The position numbers were made by a program, and so were the translations under genes. From Betaproteobacteria bacterium UBA2293 (GTDB lineage: Bacteria > Pseudomonadota > Gammaproteobacteria > Burkholderiales > Rhodocyclaceae): DNA of 17,824 nt. Below are positions 1 to 7,267 of this stretch, in pieces. The first letter of the stretch is position 1. Every line of letters starts with the position of its first letter. Location of the stretch: positions 1 to 17,824 of the forward strand of contig DDWF01000258.1 in the NCBI GenBank assembly GCA_002345845.1, read 5' to 3'. The notes below the pieces were generated by a model. That model did not search any database, had not been told where the DNA came from, and saw only the letters and a list, made by a program, of their open reading frames with translations.

Positions 1-802
1 TGGCGGTGATCGGATCGGCCAGCAGGCTGCCCGGCGACATCAGCTTGTCGCCCAGCTTATGCACGGCCGTGGCTTTTTCCAGCAGCGTCGAGAACGAGAA
101 ACCGAACTGGCTGAAGGCCAGGAACATCACCAGCGTGCCGCCGAACAGCAGCATGCAGGCCTTGATGATCTGCACCCAGGTGGTGGCGACCATGCCGCCG
201 AAAGTCACGTACACCATCATCAACAGACCCACGGCGAAGATGGCGACGTTGTAGTCGAGACCGAAGAGCAGCTTGATCAGCTGGCCGGCACCGACCATCT
301 GGGCGATCAGGTAGAAGCAGACCACGGTCAGCGAGGAGATCGCGGCCATGGTGCGCACCTTGCCCTGGTCGAGGCGATAGGCGGTGATGTCGGAGAAGGT
401 GAACTTGCCCAGGTTGCGCAGGCGTTCGGCCATCAGGAACAGGATGATCGGCCAGCCGGCGAAGAAGCACAGCATGTAGATGTAGCCGTCGTAACCCTGC
501 ATGTAGACCATGGCGGTCAGACCGAGCAGCGTGGCCGCCGACATGTAGTCACCGGCGATCGCCAGACCGTTCTGGAAACCGGTGATGCCGCCGCCGGCAG
601 TGTAGAAGTCCGAGGTGGACTTGGTGCGGCTGGCCGCCCAGTAGGTGATCCCCATCGTCAGCGCGACGAAGATGCAGAACATGATGATGGCGTGCCAGTT
701 GGTCGCCTGCTTTTCGGTGGCGCCGACAGCGTCGGCAGCGAGGGCCAGATGGCTCAGGCCGAGCAGGCCGAGCGTCGTGGCCAGTTGAACGATACGGTGC
801 AT
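1..802 (-). CDS. actP: Cation/acetate symporter ActP (5' part, runs off window)
   Basis: The first 267 codons of a sodium:solute symporter (SSS) family acetate permease are visible; about half of the usual ~550 residues lies beyond the left edge. The protein begins [12 protein letters not shown], with a signal-like hydrophobic N-terminus ending near ALAADA. Next come a membrane segment ([20 protein letters not shown]), the [20 protein letters not shown] stretch and [10 protein letters not shown], all characteristic of ActP. The family imports acetate and other short carboxylates across the inner membrane, driven by a cation gradient. The ATG overlaps the TAA of the upstream DUF485 gene (TAATG), so the two are translationally coupled, the usual yjcH-actP arrangement. 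Family identity is secure; the exact substrate is inferred. Confidence 0.93.
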   Translation of the reverse strand, partial: MHRIVQLATTLGLLGLSHLALAADAVGATEKQATNWHAIIMFCIFVALTMGITYWAASRTKSTSDFYTAGGGITGFQNGLAIAGDYMSAATLLGLTAMVYMQGYDGYIYMLCFFAGWPIILFLMAERLRNLGKFTFSDITAYRLDQGKVRTMAAISSLTVVCFYLIAQMVGAGQLIKLLFGLDYNVAIFAVGLLMMVYVTFGGMVATTWVQIIKACMLLFGGTLVMFLAFSQFGFSFSTLLEKATAVHKLGDKLMSPGSLLADPITA

Positions 803-1122
803 TATTTGTTCTCCTTCCAGGCTTCCTTGACGATTTCCTGGGTCATGGCATCGAATTCGGTGTTGGCGCGGCGGACATAGACGGCCGTCAGCACCCAGAA
901 GAAGATGAACATGAATAATTCGACGGCCACGCCAACGGTGACCATTGAGCCTTCGGCGATCGGCTGACCCAGCGAGGCCGGGCTGAAAGCGACCACCATC
1001 ACGAATCCGTAGAACATGGTCAATACGATGGCGGCCAGCGTCCAGGCAAATCGCTCCCTCCTCGAAACCAGCTCCAGGAACTTCGGATTGGCCCGCATCC
1101 GCTCATACATAGCGCTGCTCAT
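802..1122 (-). CDS. DUF485 membrane protein (YjcH-like), partner of ActP
   Basis: A 106-residue protein with two predicted membrane segments (about residues 25-50, [20 protein letters not shown], and 65-85, [19 protein letters not shown]). The N-terminal [20 protein letters not shown] followed by a hydrophobic hairpin and a C-terminal RRANTEFD is the DUF485 pattern. DUF485 genes sit directly upstream of actP in many proteobacteria and are thought to assist or modulate the symporter; the biochemical role is not known to me. A near-perfect Shine-Dalgarno (AAGGAGA) precedes the ATG, and the stop overlaps the actP start. The pair would be transcribed from the 1123-1260 intergenic region, divergently from the crotonase gene. 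Confidence 0.88.
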   Translation of the reverse strand: MSSAMYERMRANPKFLELVSRRERFAWTLAAIVLTMFYGFVMVVAFSPASLGQPIAEGSMVTVGVAVELFMFIFFWVLTAVYVRRANTEFDAMTQEIVKEAWKENK

Positions 1123-1260
1123 GGCTAGTTCTCCTTTGTTAATTAATAATTACCGTCTTTCGGCGGCCGGAATCTTATCTTATATAAGAGTCAAACCGGT
1201 TGATTTGCATCAGCCATTACGCATTAATTTATTGATTTTCCGAAGAGGGTTATCCCAGAC
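1123..1260. promoter_or_regulatory. Divergent intergenic region between DUF485-actP and the crotonase gene
   Basis: An AT-rich 138-base spacer in an otherwise GC-rich window. It holds a perfect 12-base palindrome, TCTTATATAAGA, at 1178-1189, and an 8-base palindrome TTAATTAA at 1139-1146 just before the DUF485 Shine-Dalgarno. On the plus strand TTGATT (1200-1205) and ATTAAT (1223-1228) with a 17-base spacer form a weak sigma70-like pair for the crotonase gene. I could not find a convincing spaced -35/-10 pair for actP on the minus strand. The palindrome may be an operator or simply a -10-like AT core; no regulator can be named. Confidence 0.35.
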
Positions 1261-2037
1261 ATGAGTCAGATCCACCTTTCGCTTGATGGCGAAATCGCCA
1301 CGCTGCTGCTCGACAACCCGGGCAAGCTGAACGCCATCAATCTCGCCATGTGGCAGCAACTGGCCGGCCACGTGGCGACGATCAGCAGCGACGCCAACAT
1401 CCGCTGTGTCGTTATTCGCGGCGCCGGCAACGAGGCCTTCGCCGCCGGCGGCGACCTCGAGGAATTCGTCAGCGGCCGCGCCACGCTCGAGCAGGCGCTG
1501 CACTACCACGGCCAGGTCGCGACAGCGCTGAACGCCATCGCCGACTGCCCGCACCCGACCGTCGCCCTGATCCGCGGCGCCTGCATCGGCGGCGGCCTGG
1601 AAATCGCCGGCGTCTGCGACCTGCGCATCGGCAGCGAAGGATCGCGTTTCGGCGCGCCGATCAACAAACTCGGCTTCTCGATGTACCCGGGCGAAATGGA
1701 AGGCCTGCTCAAGCTGGCCGGACCGGCGGTGATGAAGGAAATCCTGCTCGAAGGGCGCATCCTGACCGCCACCGAAGCCTACGAAAAAGGCCTGGTCACC
1801 CGCGTCGTGCCGGACACCCAGGTCGACGACGAGGCTTATGCCAGCGCCCGCCGCATTGCCGCCGGCGCACCGCTGGTCGCCGGCTGGCACAAGCAGTGGA
1901 TCCGCCGCCTGCAAAGTGGCAAGCCGCTCAACGACGAGGAAAAGGCCGCCTCCTTTGCCTTCCTCGACACCGAGGACTACAAGGAGGGGCTGAGCGCCTT
2001 TCTGGAGAAGCGCAAGCCGCTGTTCAAGGCGCGCTGA
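1261..2037 (+). CDS. Enoyl-CoA hydratase/isomerase (crotonase) family protein
   Basis: A 258-residue protein of normal crotonase length. The oxyanion-hole motifs are present: AAGGDL at residues 61-66 and IGGGLEIA around 109-116. The glutamate in GGGLE (E114) corresponds to Glu144 of rat mitochondrial enoyl-CoA hydratase, but the second catalytic glutamate (Glu164, in the FGxPE motif) is replaced: here the sequence is FGAPINKLG, with I134 at that place. One-glutamate crotonases are often isomerases or act on other acyl-CoAs, so hydratase activity should not be assumed. The gene stands alone; it is convergent with the TSUP gene (12-base gap) and divergent from DUF485-actP. A GAAGAGGG stretch about 11 bases before the ATG is the likely ribosome binding site. 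The substrate is unknown. Confidence 0.88.
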   Translation: MSQIHLSLDGEIATLLLDNPGKLNAINLAMWQQLAGHVATISSDANIRCVVIRGAGNEAFAAGGDLEEFVSGRATLEQALHYHGQVATALNAIADCPHPTVALIRGACIGGGLEIAGVCDLRIGSEGSRFGAPINKLGFSMYPGEMEGLLKLAGPAVMKEILLEGRILTATEAYEKGLVTRVVPDTQVDDEAYASARRIAAGAPLVAGWHKQWIRRLQSGKPLNDEEKAASFAFLDTEDYKEGLSAFLEKRKPLFKAR

Positions 2038-2049
2038 GGTGGCCCCGGC

Positions 2050-2856
2050 TCAGTTGCCGTACAGGCTCCACAGCATCTTCGCCGACAGCAGCAGCAACAG
2101 CCCGGCGAAGATGCGGCGCAGCACGCGCACCGGCAGGCGATGGGCCAGCCGGGCGCCGAACGGGGCGGCGAGCACGCTGGCAATCAGGATGATGCCGAGC
2201 GCCGGCAGGTAGACGAAGCCCAGGCTGCCGGCCGGCAGTCCGGCATGCCCCCAGCCGTTCCAGACATAGCCAAGGCTGCCGCCGACGGCGATCGGCAAAC
2301 CGACTGCCGCCGAAGTACCGATCGCCTGCTGCGGCCGGACGTTGCACCAGATCAGGAAGGGCACGGTCAGCGCGCCGCCGCCGATGGCGACCAAACTGGA
2401 GAAAGCGCCGATCACGCCGCCGGCCAGACTCAGGCCGGGCCAGCCGGGCAGGCTGCGTCCCGGCTGCGGGCGCCGGTTGGCGATCATCTGGACGGCAACA
2501 AAGAGCATGAAGGCGACGAAGACAATCGATAGCGCCCGCGACGAGACGAAGGCGGCCAGCTGCGCGCCGAGCAAGGTGCCGAGCAGGATGCCTGGCGTCA
2601 GCCGGCGCATCACCGGCCACAAGACGGCCTGATGGGCATGGTGGGCGCGCAGGCTGGAGAGCGCGGTGAACAGGATGGTCGCCATCGAAGTGCCGAGCGC
2701 CAGATGCAGCACCTCACGGGCGGGAAACCCCTGCTCGGCAAACAGGATGGCCAGCATCGGCACCACCACCACGCCGCCGCCGACGCCGAGCAGGCCGGCA
2801 AAGAAGCCGGCGACACCACCGGTGACCAGATAGGCGGCGACCACCGCGAAGGACAT
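2050..2856 (-). CDS. TSUP (TauE/SafE) family membrane permease, last gene of the malonate operon
   Basis: A 268-residue integral membrane protein with about eight hydrophobic segments and the duplicated TSUP signature: AGLLGVGGG at residues 20-28 and GVIGAFSSLVAIGGG at about 147-161. I start it at MSFAVVAAYL, 10 bases after the mdcH stop; an upstream in-frame ATG at 2922 would overlap mdcH by 56 bases and only adds a low-complexity Ala/Ser tail. TSUP proteins transport small anions such as sulfite, sulfonates and organic acids. Its place at the 3' end of the mdc operon suggests a role with malonate or the acetate product, but this is inference. It is clearly paralogous to the permease at 12816-13616 (shared HLALGTSMATI and RAHHAH). 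Confidence 0.88.
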   Translation of the reverse strand: MSFAVVAAYLVTGGVAGFFAGLLGVGGGVVVVPMLAILFAEQGFPAREVLHLALGTSMATILFTALSSLRAHHAHQAVLWPVMRRLTPGILLGTLLGAQLAAFVSSRALSIVFVAFMLFVAVQMIANRRPQPGRSLPGWPGLSLAGGVIGAFSSLVAIGGGALTVPFLIWCNVRPQQAIGTSAAVGLPIAVGGSLGYVWNGWGHAGLPAGSLGFVYLPALGIILIASVLAAPFGARLAHRLPVRVLRRIFAGLLLLLSAKMLWSLYGN

Positions 2857-2866
2857 CGTCACCCGC

Positions 2867-3781
2867 TCAGCCGGCGCAGGACTCGAGCCAGCGGACGATG
2901 CCGTCCTCGCTGCGGAAGTCATCCGTCGCCCGTACCGGAATATCCGGCGTCAGTTCGCCGAACAGGCGGGCCAGGGCATTACCAGGACCGATTTCCAGCA
3001 CCGCGTCCGGCTGCATTTCGCGCACCGCCTGCAGGCAGGCGGCCCAGTCGAGCGGCGTGGCGATCTGCCGGGCCAGGGCTGAGAGCGCCGGGTGCACCGT
3101 GCGTGCCGCCGTCGCGTCGATGGCGCTAAGCACCGGAAATGCCAGGCGGCCATCGGGCAGCGCCTCCAGACGCCGGGCGAAAGCCGCCGCCGCACCGGCC
3201 AGTAGCGGGGTATGCGACGGCGTGTGCACGGCCAGCGGCACCAGGCGGCTGGCGCCAGCCGCCAGCAATGCATCGGCGATGGCAGCGATACCGGCACGCG
3301 GGCCGGCCAGCACCAGGTGGCGCGGCGCATTGCGGATCGCCACGGCCAGGCCGGCGTCGGTGGCCAACGTCACGACCAGCGCTTCATCAAGCCCGAGCAC
3401 CGCCAGCATGCCGTGCTCGCCGGGCGCGGCAGCATCCATCAAGGCCGCCCGCGTGGCGCACAGGGCGACGCCGGCGGCGGCGGAAAACGCCCCGGCGGCA
3501 CAGCAGGCCGCCATCTCGCCCAGCGAATAGCCAGCCGCACAGACCGGCCGCGGCAAACGCTCGCGCAGGCGCCCCCACAGCAGCATCTGCTGGGCGAAGA
3601 TCAGCGGCTGGGCGACCTGGTTGCGGGCGAGCATTTCCGGTGCCGGCAGGCCGTTCTCGCCGATTGCCGGCAAGGCCTGCAGCAACGCCTCGCCCGTCTC
3701 TCCGGCGAGGCCGCTGGCAACTTGCCGCCAGTGCTCGGGCGTCTGGCCACCCTGACCGCTGAAGAGGAGGGCAAGGCGCAT
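2867..3781 (-). CDS. mdcH: Malonate decarboxylase subunit epsilon MdcH (malonyl-CoA:ACP transacylase)
   Basis: A 304-residue FabD-like acyltransferase. It carries the N-terminal LLFSGQGGQ (residues 6-13), the nucleophile motif GYSLG with S86, and a catalytic His candidate at H190 in HTPSHTPLL. GYSxG in place of the FabD GHSxG is, as far as I recall, normal for MdcH. The known role is to load malonate from malonyl-CoA onto the MdcC carrier, giving the primed malonyl-S-ACP that starts the decarboxylation cycle. It lies one base after mdcB and 10 bases before the TSUP gene, so it is co-translated within the operon. Its position last among the mdc genes agrees with classical clusters (Klebsiella, Pseudomonas). 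Confidence 0.94.
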   Translation of the reverse strand: MRLALLFSGQGGQTPEHWRQVASGLAGETGEALLQALPAIGENGLPAPEMLARNQVAQPLIFAQQMLLWGRLRERLPRPVCAAGYSLGEMAACCAAGAFSAAAGVALCATRAALMDAAAPGEHGMLAVLGLDEALVVTLATDAGLAVAIRNAPRHLVLAGPRAGIAAIADALLAAGASRLVPLAVHTPSHTPLLAGAAAAFARRLEALPDGRLAFPVLSAIDATAARTVHPALSALARQIATPLDWAACLQAVREMQPDAVLEIGPGNALARLFGELTPDIPVRATDDFRSEDGIVRWLESCAG

Positions 3782-3782
3782 C

Positions 3783-4667
3783 TCAGTGCCGGCCGTCCAC
3801 GTCCGCCAGGAACAGCGTCACGCCGAGCAGGTCGGCGCTGCCGCCGGGACTCAGGCGACGGGCGACGAATGCCCGGTCGACAGCGTCCGCATGAGCCCGC
3901 CAGTCAGCAGCCAGCACCCCGCCGGCGGCGAGAAAATCGGCAGCCAGGCGCTGGCCACAAGCCAATCCCGCGCGTCCGCCGCGCCACAGCAGATTGCTGT
4001 CTTCCAGCCCGGCCATCAGCGCAAACAGGGCTTGCACTGCGGCCCGTTCGGCATCACCCGTCACGTCCAGGATCTGTCGATAGGCCGGCAGGCCGAGTTC
4101 AAGCGCCGCCGGAAAGCCGGCGGCCGCTTCCTGACGGGCGCCGCCGCAGCCGTAACGGCGGGCGACGATCAGGCCGTGGCTGACGGCCGGCGCTGCTGCC
4201 AGACCGGCCAGAATCTCCCGCCCCCAGCGTTCGCTAACCGTGTGGCAGACCGTCGGCGCATCGGGAACTCCGCCCCCGGCATGCACCAGACCGCTCGCCG
4301 CACAGAGCAACCCAAGATTGAAGATGGCGCCGCGATGGGTGTTCACCCCGTCGGTGGCAGCCAGCATGCGCTGTTCGGTGACGATGCCGAGCGCCTGCAA
4401 AGACGCCAGCGCGGGCGCCTGTTGGCCACATTCCGCGATGGCCGGGAAGTAGTCGCGTAGCGCCTGCAGGCTGCGGACGAAGGTGGCGAAATCCATGTCC
4501 TCATGGCTGCCGGTGCTGTCCGGACAGACCAGCCCGGGCTTGGGCGCCAGCGCCGCCTCGCGGTACAGGCTGCGGATGGCCAGCCGGCCGATGCGGGCTG
4601 CGGCGGAGGCATCGACATCGCCCCAGGCCGGGCGCGGCTTCGTCAATAGCAGGGCGGCATCAGACAT
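3783..4667 (-). CDS. mdcB: Triphosphoribosyl-dephospho-CoA synthase MdcB
   Basis: A 294-residue member of the CitG/MdcB family. Diagnostic motifs are EAALAPKPGLVCPDSTGSH (about residues 37-55) followed by EDMDF, and DGVNTHRGAIFNLGLL (about 106-121), which form the ATP and dephospho-CoA binding site. The enzyme makes 2'-(5''-triphosphoribosyl)-3'-dephospho-CoA from ATP and dephospho-CoA, the precursor of the prosthetic group on MdcC. The start codon overlaps the end of mdcG by eight bases (ATGTCTGA), indicating translational coupling; mdcH follows after one base. Length and motifs are normal, so I expect it to be functional. Confidence 0.95.
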   Translation of the reverse strand: MSDAALLLTKPRPAWGDVDASAAARIGRLAIRSLYREAALAPKPGLVCPDSTGSHEDMDFATFVRSLQALRDYFPAIAECGQQAPALASLQALGIVTEQRMLAATDGVNTHRGAIFNLGLLCAASGLVHAGGGVPDAPTVCHTVSERWGREILAGLAAAPAVSHGLIVARRYGCGGARQEAAAGFPAALELGLPAYRQILDVTGDAERAAVQALFALMAGLEDSNLLWRGGRAGLACGQRLAADFLAAGGVLAADWRAHADAVDRAFVARRLSPGGSADLLGVTLFLADVDGRH

Positions 4668-5325
4668 GGCAGGACTCCCGCAGCAGGGAGGCAGTCAGGC
4701 TTTCCAGAGGGTACAGAGCGACCTCGCGCGGCCCCTTGACCAGCACCGGAGCGGCCGGGTTGGGCAGCTGGGCGACGATCTCGCGCCAGGCCACGGCATT
4801 GCCATCGGGGAAACGGATTTCGCCGTCCAGCCGGCAGGGCAGGCGCTCGGCCACGCAGTGCAGGGCGGCCAGCATGGCGGCGAGCTGCGCCGGGTTCGTG
4901 ACATCGCAGATCACATCGATATCCGATCCGGCATGACGGTAGGCCTCGCCACTGACGGCTTCCCAGGCTAGCGAGCCGTACACGCCGAGCGCCGCCGAAC
5001 AGGCCAGCGCCCGCCCGGCCAGTTCGTGCAGCGGCGCCGCCTGCTCGGCCGGCAGGCGCGACGCGCAGTCGGCGACCGCCAGCGGCGGCCGGCAATGCGC
5101 GATCGCCGCCGGCTCGACCAGGATGCTCAGGCGTTGCCGCTCCTGCGCCAGCGGCAGGGTCAGACCGAGCACCACGGCACCGCCGCCCGGCTGACGGGCC
5201 GCCACCAGCGGCCGGCCGGCGGCGATCCACTGCCTGGCCGCCTCCCACAGCGGGCTGCCGGCAGCAGTGCAGGGCGAGGACCAGGCGGCATCCGGCCGCA
5301 AATAAACGAGATCGTGGCGGCGCAT
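4660..5325 (-). CDS. mdcG: Phosphoribosyl-dephospho-CoA transferase MdcG (holo-ACP synthase)
   Basis: A 221-residue nucleotidyltransferase-fold protein. It opens MRRHDLVYLRPDAAW, typical of MdcG, and shows the catalytic pattern YGSLAWE (residues 116-122) followed by GSDIDVI (133-139), with the metal-binding aspartates in SDID. The family transfers the triphosphoribosyl-dephospho-CoA made by MdcB onto the acceptor serine of MdcC, releasing pyrophosphate. It lies four bases after the mdcE stop and overlaps mdcB by eight bases. The neighbouring order E-G-B-H means the two prosthetic-group genes sit together, after the catalytic subunits. Confidence 0.94.
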   Translation of the reverse strand: MRRHDLVYLRPDAAWSSPCTAAGSPLWEAARQWIAAGRPLVAARQPGGGAVVLGLTLPLAQERQRLSILVEPAAIAHCRPPLAVADCASRLPAEQAAPLHELAGRALACSAALGVYGSLAWEAVSGEAYRHAGSDIDVICDVTNPAQLAAMLAALHCVAERLPCRLDGEIRFPDGNAVAWREIVAQLPNPAAPVLVKGPREVALYPLESLTASLLRESCHV

Positions 5326-5329
5326 GGCG

Positions 5330-6052
5330 TCAGGCGCCGAGCGGCGTGTTCACCACGCGCTGGCTGATGCCGGCCGCCAGTTGGCGGCCACCGCGGCTCA
5401 GGCCGACGCTCTGGCGCTGATCGCCGGCGCTCCGGGCCTGACGGGCCGCGGCCAGAGCCTCGTCGAGCAAGGCTGCCGACGGGGCCGGCCAGATCGCCGC
5501 AAGACCACCCATTTTCACGTAGTTCTCTGCCCCCGGCGCGAAGATCGGCGATGTTCCCGCCAGTTCGACCAGACGTTCGTGGGCGATCTTGGTCACCCGC
5601 GCCATCGCCCGCAGATCCATCACCCGCACCTGGGCCGCGGCCAGCGCATAGGCCTGGTCGGCCATCAAGCCGAAGGACAAGAAACCGCCGCTGACCGCAT
5701 TGGCGGTGACCAGGCTGAGCGAGGGATGGCCCTGGCGCCGGGCGAGATCGACGCAGCTGGCGAGATGCGCCAGCGAGCCGTTCAGGCATAGCAGCTCCTG
5801 GCTGCGCGACAGCGCCTGGCCGCTGGTATCGACCAGGAAGACCAGCGGCCGACCGGGATGCTGGTCGACGGTGTCGAGGACGAAAGCGGCCAGCGCCAGG
5901 GCCATCGCGTGATCGATGGCCGCGGCATCGGTGGTGCCGAGTACGGCCACCGGCCCCTGCGCCGTCTGCGCTTCACCGGTGAGCACCTGGTTGGCAACGG
6001 CGACCGTGTGACCGGCCGGGAACAGGGCGTCGAGAATGTCGTTGAGGCTCAT
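5330..6052 (-). CDS. mdcE: Malonate decarboxylase gamma subunit MdcE
   Basis: A 240-residue carboxyltransferase-like protein. Conserved stretches include VDTSGQALSRSQE (about residues 74-86) and the oxyanion-type SGGFLSFGLMAD (121-132), as in the gamma half of biotin-independent malonate decarboxylases. With MdcD it forms the heterodimer that decarboxylates malonyl-S-MdcC to acetyl-S-MdcC and CO2. Its ATG overlaps the mdcD stop in an ATGA junction, so the two halves are made in a coupled, probably equimolar way. The gene has normal length and is followed four bases later by mdcG. Confidence 0.94.
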   Translation of the reverse strand: MSLNDILDALFPAGHTVAVANQVLTGEAQTAQGPVAVLGTTDAAAIDHAMALALAAFVLDTVDQHPGRPLVFLVDTSGQALSRSQELLCLNGSLAHLASCVDLARRQGHPSLSLVTANAVSGGFLSFGLMADQAYALAAAQVRVMDLRAMARVTKIAHERLVELAGTSPIFAPGAENYVKMGGLAAIWPAPSAALLDEALAAARQARSAGDQRQSVGLSRGGRQLAAGISQRVVNTPLGA

Positions 6053-6951
6053 GTCGGCAATCCTTCCTTCAAGGCGACCAGGCTGTCCCGGTCGAGCAGC
6101 GGCACGCTTTCCGGCTCGGCGACGCCGAGTGCCGCCCAGACCTGCAGGCCATCGCGGCAGCTGGCATAAGCCGCCAGCCGGTTTTCCAGACGCTGCTGGG
6201 TGGCGCGCAGGCCGGCCAGGCCCGGCTCGGGTTCCGTCCAGCCGGCGAGAAAGGCGGTCGCCCCGTCGCGGAAGGCAGCGATGTCATCCTCGACCAGCAC
6301 CGCGCAGTCGCCCATCAGGTAGCGATGCTTGCCGCCGGTGACGCGCCAGACCAGTGCCCGGTCCTTTGAGTCAAACTCCTCGACGCCGGCCACCGTCTCG
6401 ATGACCTCCGGCCCGGACAGCGCCAGGCGGCCCTCTTCGGAAATGATGATGGCCGAACACAGCTTGGCGACGATGCCCATGCCGCCGAAGGCGCCGCAGC
6501 TGCCGCCGACCAGGGCGATGACCGGGACGCCGGCAGCACGCGCTTCGAGTACGGCACGCATGATTTCGGAAATGGCGATCAGCCCGGCATTGGCCTCGTG
6601 CAGCCGGACGCCGCCGGAGTCGATGAGGATCAGCACGGCAGCGGGCTTTTCCCGGACCGCCCGGCGCAACAGGCCGACGATCTTGGCGCCGTGGATTTCG
6701 CCGACGGCGCCGCCGATGAACTGGCCTTCCTGGGCGGCGACCAATACGGCCCGACCGGCTAGCCGGCCGCTGCCGACGATCACACCGTCATCGAAGGCGC
6801 CGGGCAGCTCGAGCTGGGCCAGGTGCGGGCTGGGCTGCGACTCCGCCGGTGGCAGGATTTCGGCGAAGCTGCCGGCATCGAGCAGGCCGGCAAGGCGGCG
6901 GCGCGCCATGGCCTCGAACCAGCTGTGACGTGAGGCGATAGCGGGGATCAT
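6049..6951 (-). CDS. mdcD: Malonate decarboxylase beta subunit MdcD
   Basis: A 300-residue carboxyltransferase-fold subunit. It shows GSGRLAGR (about residues 60-67), the acyl-binding stretch LIDSGGVRLHEAN (109-121) and the glycine-rich VGGSCGAFGGMGI (148-160), all diagnostic of MdcD. It acts with MdcE as the malonyl-S-ACP decarboxylase. I place the start at MIPAIASRHSW, whose ATG overlaps the mdcC stop by four bases; the open frame continues upstream to 7530, but that extension would cover all of mdcC and the end of mdcA and has no family similarity. The ATGA overlap with mdcE at the 3' end confirms tight coupling. Confidence 0.94.
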   Translation of the reverse strand: MIPAIASRHSWFEAMARRRLAGLLDAGSFAEILPPAESQPSPHLAQLELPGAFDDGVIVGSGRLAGRAVLVAAQEGQFIGGAVGEIHGAKIVGLLRRAVREKPAAVLILIDSGGVRLHEANAGLIAISEIMRAVLEARAAGVPVIALVGGSCGAFGGMGIVAKLCSAIIISEEGRLALSGPEVIETVAGVEEFDSKDRALVWRVTGGKHRYLMGDCAVLVEDDIAAFRDGATAFLAGWTEPEPGLAGLRATQQRLENRLAAYASCRDGLQVWAALGVAEPESVPLLDRDSLVALKEGLPT

Positions 6952-7262
6952 TGGGCACCTCCCTGATAGTCGGCCAGCGCCTGGGCCAGACGCAGGCTGA
7001 CGACGGCCGGGGTCGCCCCCATATCGTTGATGGCGATGACGGTGCCTCCGGCGGCATGGCTGGCGGCAAAACTGCCGAGCACCGCCCGCCAGGTTTCGGC
7101 GAAACCGCGCGCCGAGGTCTGGATGCTGACGGCGCAGGCCTGCGGCTCGGCGCCGGGCCGGACGAGGATTTCCAGATTGCCGGAGCCGACCACGCCGCAC
7201 AGGGCGGGATTGGCGGCCGGCGCGGCCGGCATTGAGTCGAAACGAAAATCGAGTTTTTCCAT
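6948..7262 (-). CDS. mdcC: Malonate decarboxylase acyl carrier protein MdcC (delta subunit)
   Basis: A 104-residue protein starting MEKLDFRF. The motif VVGSGNLEILV contains the serine (S27) that in MdcC carries the 2'-(5''-phosphoribosyl)-3'-dephospho-CoA group through a phosphodiester bond. A C-terminal INDMGATPAVVSLRL is also typical. The carrier shuttles acetyl and malonyl thioesters between MdcA and MdcD/E. Two starts compete: ATG at 7262, chosen from family N-termini, or an in-frame GTG at 7271 that overlaps the mdcA stop as GTGA, matching the coupling style of the other junctions and adding three residues (V/M-N-A). The stop overlaps the mdcD start. Confidence 0.93.
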   Translation of the reverse strand: MEKLDFRFDSMPAAPAANPALCGVVGSGNLEILVRPGAEPQACAVSIQTSARGFAETWRAVLGSFAASHAAGGTVIAINDMGATPAVVSLRLAQALADYQGGAQ

Positions 7263-7267
7263 GGCGT

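Noticed and set aside
59..880. A 273-codon plus-strand open frame over actP and DUF485
   Set aside because: Shadow of actP on the other strand; His/Gln/Gly-rich translation without any domain.
2034..2053. CTGAG/CTCAG inverted repeat between the convergent crotonase and TSUP genes
   Set aside because: Only five base pairs with mismatches inside and no T-run on either side; too weak to call a terminator.
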